DNA of 14,726 nucleotides. Origin: Tepidiphilus sp. Lineage in GTDB: Bacteria > Pseudomonadota > Gammaproteobacteria > Burkholderiales > Rhodocyclaceae. Under the pieces are notes generated by a model. The model worked only from the letters and a program-made list of their open reading frames with translations. It was not told where the DNA came from and made no database searches. Numbering within the stretch: position 1 is the stretch's first letter; each line of letters starts with the position of its first letter. The stretch lies in contig JAQUGB010000025.1 of assembly GCA_028684345.1 (NCBI GenBank), positions 1 through 14,726 on the forward strand. Direction: 5' to 3'. Shown one piece after another: positions 12,488 through 14,726 of the stretch. A program made the translations under genes and the position numbers.

Positions 12488-14481
12488 GCGAGGGGATGCG
12501 CCGGGTCCAGGTGCTGCTGCCGTTCCCTGGTGAAGGCCTTTTCGATTACTGGGTTCCCGAAGCGGTCGTGCCGGGGCAGATCGTGCGCGTGCCCTTCGGC
12601 CGCGGCGCGAAGCTGGGCATCGTCTGGTCGCTCGAGGCGGATCCGTCCGTCCCGGACGAGCGGATCAAACCGGTGGACTCGGTGTGGGAGGGGTTGCCGC
12701 CACTACCCGAGGCCGACCGGGAGTTGCTCGAATTCGCCGCCCGCTATTACCTTGCGCCGCTCGGCGAGGTCGTGGCGGCGATGTTGCCTCCCGCCTTGCG
12801 CCGGCGCAAGCGCGAACCGCGGAGCAAGGGAAGGGGGGATGAAGGGGTCACGGTGCCGGCCGGGCCGCTGCCCGAGCTCACGGAAGGGCAAAGGATAGCG
12901 CTCGAGGCGGTGCCGCGGGAGGGGTTTTCGGTGACGATGCTGCACGGCATCACCGGCAGCGGGAAGACGGAGGTCTACCTGCGCCTGGTGGCGGAGTGCA
13001 TCGCCCGGGGGCGGCAGGCGCTGCTCCTGGTGCCCGAGATCGCCCTCACGCCGCAGCTCACCGAGCGGGTGCATGCCCGTTTTCCTTCGGCCCGCATCGT
13101 GTGCCTGCATTCCGAGGCGCCTGCCGGCGAGCGCTCCGCGGCCTTCGTGGCGGCGATGCGCGGCGAGATCGACGTCGTGCTCGGCACGCGGCTCGCTGTG
13201 TTCGCGCCTTTCGTGCGGCTGGGGCTGGTGGTGGTGGACGAGGAGCACGATCCATCCTACAAGCAGTTCGAAGGGGTGCCCTACTCGGCGCGCGACCTGG
13301 CGGTCTGGCGGGCTCGCCGTTGGAACGTGCCGATCGTGCTCGGTTCGGCCACGCCCTCGCTCGAGAGCTGGGCGGCTTGCGAGGCGGGCCGCTACCGGCG
13401 CGTGGCTTTGTCCGCCCGGGCGAGCGGCCAACCGCTGCCGCGGATCGAGCTCATCGATACGACGCAGACGAGCGCCGAGGAGGGGGTGAGCGAGCCCCTT
13501 GCGCGGGCGATCGAAGAGACGCTCAAGCGCGGTGAGCAGTCCCTCGTTTTCCTCAACCGACGGGGTTACGCGCCGGTGGTGCGCTGCGGCCACTGCGGCT
13601 GGGTGAGCCGCTGCCCGAACTGCTCGGTCAATCTCGTCTTCCACCGCGACGATGGCCGGATGCACTGCCATCACTGCGGTCATCGCGAGGCTCCGCCGCG
13701 GGCTTGCCCCGAGTGCGGCGCGCTCGACTTGCGACCCGTCGGCCGAGGCACGCAGCGGCTGGAGGAGCGGCTGCAGGCGCTGTTTCCCCAGGCGCGGATC
13801 GCGCGCATCGACCGCGATGCGGTGAAAACCCTGGCCCAATGGGAAACGCTGCTCGAGGAGGTGCGCGCGGGGCAATACGACCTGCTCGTGGGCACGCAGA
13901 TGATGGCCAAGGGACACGATTTTCCGTCGCTCACGCTCGTCGGCGTGATCGGGGCCGATGCCGGGCTCTACGCCGCCGAGGTGCGGGCCACGGAGCGGAT
14001 GTTCCAGCAGCTGATGCAGGTGGCCGGCAGGGCCGGGCGGGCGGGCATACCGGGTCGGGTGCTGGTGCAGACGGAGTTTCCGCAGCATCCGCTCTTTCGC
14101 GAGCTCGCGGCGCACGACTATGCTGCGTTTGCGGTGAGGACGCTCGCCGAGCGTCGGGCGCTGCGGCTGCCGCCGTTCGCTTTTCAGGCATTGCTGCGCG
14201 CCGACGACGAGGCGCTGGAGCCGGCGCTCGCTTTCCTCGAGGAAGCGCGAAGCGCCGCACGTGCGCTCGCGGGAAGCGAAGCTTGGCCGATCCGGGTGTT
14301 CGATCCGGTCCCGATGCGCCTCGTGCGCCTCGCGCGTCGCGAACGGGCTCAGCTGCTCGTCGAGGGGGATCACCGTCCTACGCTGCACGCTTTCCTCGAG
14401 CGTTGGGTCGAGGCGCTGCGTGGCTTGTCCCATCCCCGTTCGTTGCGCTGGCGCTTGGAGGTGGATTCTCTGGAGACGTGA
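12484..14481 (+). CDS. priA: Primosomal protein N' (replication restart helicase PriA)
   Basis: PriA recognises stalled or repaired forks and reloads the replisome. The 665-residue product has an N-terminal 3'-DNA-end-binding domain (about 1-105), then Walker A GITGSGKT (155-162), DEEHD (252-256) and GSATPSLESW (287-296). Eight zinc-binding cysteines follow (368, 371, 377, 380, 395, 398, 408, 411). Later motifs are GTQMMAKGHDFPSLTL (470-485) and the arginine-finger region VAGRAGRAG. It is about 65-70 residues shorter than E. coli PriA. The deficit lies between the N-terminal domain and Walker A, where a basic linker (about 106-130) replaces the winged-helix domain. Everything else is intact. 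The start overlaps hemE as ATGA. An ATG at 12499 is possible, preceded directly by GAGGGG. Confidence 0.96.
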   Translation: MSEGMRRVQVLLPFPGEGLFDYWVPEAVVPGQIVRVPFGRGAKLGIVWSLEADPSVPDERIKPVDSVWEGLPPLPEADRELLEFAARYYLAPLGEVVAAMLPPALRRRKREPRSKGRGDEGVTVPAGPLPELTEGQRIALEAVPREGFSVTMLHGITGSGKTEVYLRLVAECIARGRQALLLVPEIALTPQLTERVHARFPSARIVCLHSEAPAGERSAAFVAAMRGEIDVVLGTRLAVFAPFVRLGLVVVDEEHDPSYKQFEGVPYSARDLAVWRARRWNVPIVLGSATPSLESWAACEAGRYRRVALSARASGQPLPRIELIDTTQTSAEEGVSEPLARAIEETLKRGEQSLVFLNRRGYAPVVRCGHCGWVSRCPNCSVNLVFHRDDGRMHCHHCGHREAPPRACPECGALDLRPVGRGTQRLEERLQALFPQARIARIDRDAVKTLAQWETLLEEVRAGQYDLLVGTQMMAKGHDFPSLTLVGVIGADAGLYAAEVRATERMFQQLMQVAGRAGRAGIPGRVLVQTEFPQHPLFRELAAHDYAAFAVRTLAERRALRLPPFAFQALLRADDEALEPALAFLEEARSAARALAGSEAWPIRVFDPVPMRLVRLARRERAQLLVEGDHRPTLHAFLERWVEALRGLSHPRSLRWRLEVDSLET

Positions 14482-14511
14482 AGCCGATCGCGGGGGGGCG
14501 GCGGTGGTAGA

Positions 14512-14601
14512 TTACTTCTGCCGGGCGTTGGCTTCCACCACGACCCGGTTGCGTCCTTTTTCCTTGGCTTGATGCACGTGCAAACGGACATCGTTCGGCA
14601 T
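14512..14601 (-). pseudogene. Possible remnant of a GGDEF (diguanylate cyclase) domain C-terminus
   Basis: Read on the minus strand, this 29-codon frame from ATG (14601) to TAA (14512) contains HQAKEKGRNRVVVEANARQ. It closely resembles the last conserved helix and strand of GGDEF domains, whose usual form is ALYxAKxxGRNRV followed by a short tail. Nothing else of a GGDEF domain is present; the frame upstream meets the stop of another gene after 12 codons. The simplest reading is the leftover 3' end of a deleted diguanylate cyclase gene. A chance resemblance in such a short frame is possible, and there is no sign that it is translated. Confidence 0.5.
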
Positions 14602-14637
14602 GGGTGTTCTCCCACAGCGTTTTTCGTTGCCGTAAGC

Positions 14638-14726
14638 TTACCCCAGCATTGCCGCAAAAACACGGGTGACGCCGTAGCCGCCGAACACGAGCCAGAGGAA
14701 GAGCGAGGCGGCGAGGTAGAGCGGTC
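14638..14726 (-). CDS. C-terminus of an unidentified membrane protein (partial)
   Basis: The minus strand from the window edge reads PLYLAASLFLWLVFGGYGV followed by nine more residues (TRVFAAMLG) and a TAA stop at 14638. Most of this 28-residue stretch is strongly hydrophobic and looks like a final transmembrane helix with a short tail. The gene starts beyond the window and is convergent with priA. The family cannot be told from this much. It shares its reading frame with the GGDEF-like fragment downstream, from which the stop and 12 codons separate it. Confidence 0.55.
   Translation of the reverse strand, partial: PLYLAASLFLWLVFGGYGVTRVFAAMLG

Noticed and set aside
12703..14433. Long antisense open frame (576 codons) across priA
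   Set aside because: It is a shadow of PriA. The translation is low-complexity, rich in Arg, His and Pro, with no family motif.
14571..14584. CACGTG core resembling a third parS
   Set aside because: Two of the defined consensus positions differ (A for T at the second base, A for C at the last), so ParB recognition is unlikely.
14632..14641. Ten-bp palindrome GTAAGCTTAC at the end of the minus-strand membrane gene
   Set aside because: It has no loop and is too short to act as a terminator; it is most likely chance.
1..14726. tRNA, rRNA, CRISPR arrays, insertion sequences and prophage genes
   Set aside because: Looked for and not seen; the window is almost fully accounted for by housekeeping genes.

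Overview
The window is a GC-rich, gene-dense piece of a proteobacterial chromosome close to the replication origin. The block rpmH-rnpA-yidD-yidC-mnmE is the classical origin-flanking cluster. The run rsmB-DUF4390-ntrY-ntrX, the overlapping hemE-priA pair and the protein sequences all point to a betaproteobacterium or a close relative such as the Hydrogenophilales. I cannot name a genus. Two near-perfect parS (ParB-binding) sites support origin proximity.

Layout. Positions 1-3847 hold a consensus-like promoter and five plus-strand genes: L34 (rpmH), RNase P protein (rnpA), YidD, the YidC insertase and the tRNA-modifying GTPase MnmE. Positions 3859-4682 hold the first parS and a TSUP (TauE/SafE) transporter. 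Positions 4704-6034 hold a promoter with an inverted repeat, then S-adenosylmethionine decarboxylase (speD) and an aminopropyltransferase (speE), which together make spermidine. Positions 6031-11368 are one tightly overlapping run: 16S rRNA m5C methyltransferase (rsmB, with the second parS inside its 5' end), an exported DUF4390 protein, the membrane sensor kinase NtrY and the response regulator NtrX. Positions 11370-14481 hold a promoter, uroporphyrinogen decarboxylase (hemE) and primosomal helicase PriA. The right end (14512-14726) is on the minus strand. It holds the end of an unidentified membrane protein and a 29-codon fragment that looks like the tail of a GGDEF (diguanylate cyclase) domain.

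Most genes are ordinary housekeeping genes. The most unusual is NtrX. Its receiver and its Fis-type DNA-binding domain look intact, but the AAA+ domain that should contact sigma-54 RNA polymerase has lost Walker A, GAFTGA and Walker B and is shortened. NtrY keeps all its kinase boxes. The pair may therefore work without sigma-54 activation. PriA also appears to lack the winged-helix domain between its N-terminal DNA-binding domain and the helicase core.

No tRNA, rRNA, CRISPR array, insertion sequence or convincing rho-independent terminator was seen. No stretch over 300 bases lacks a gene.
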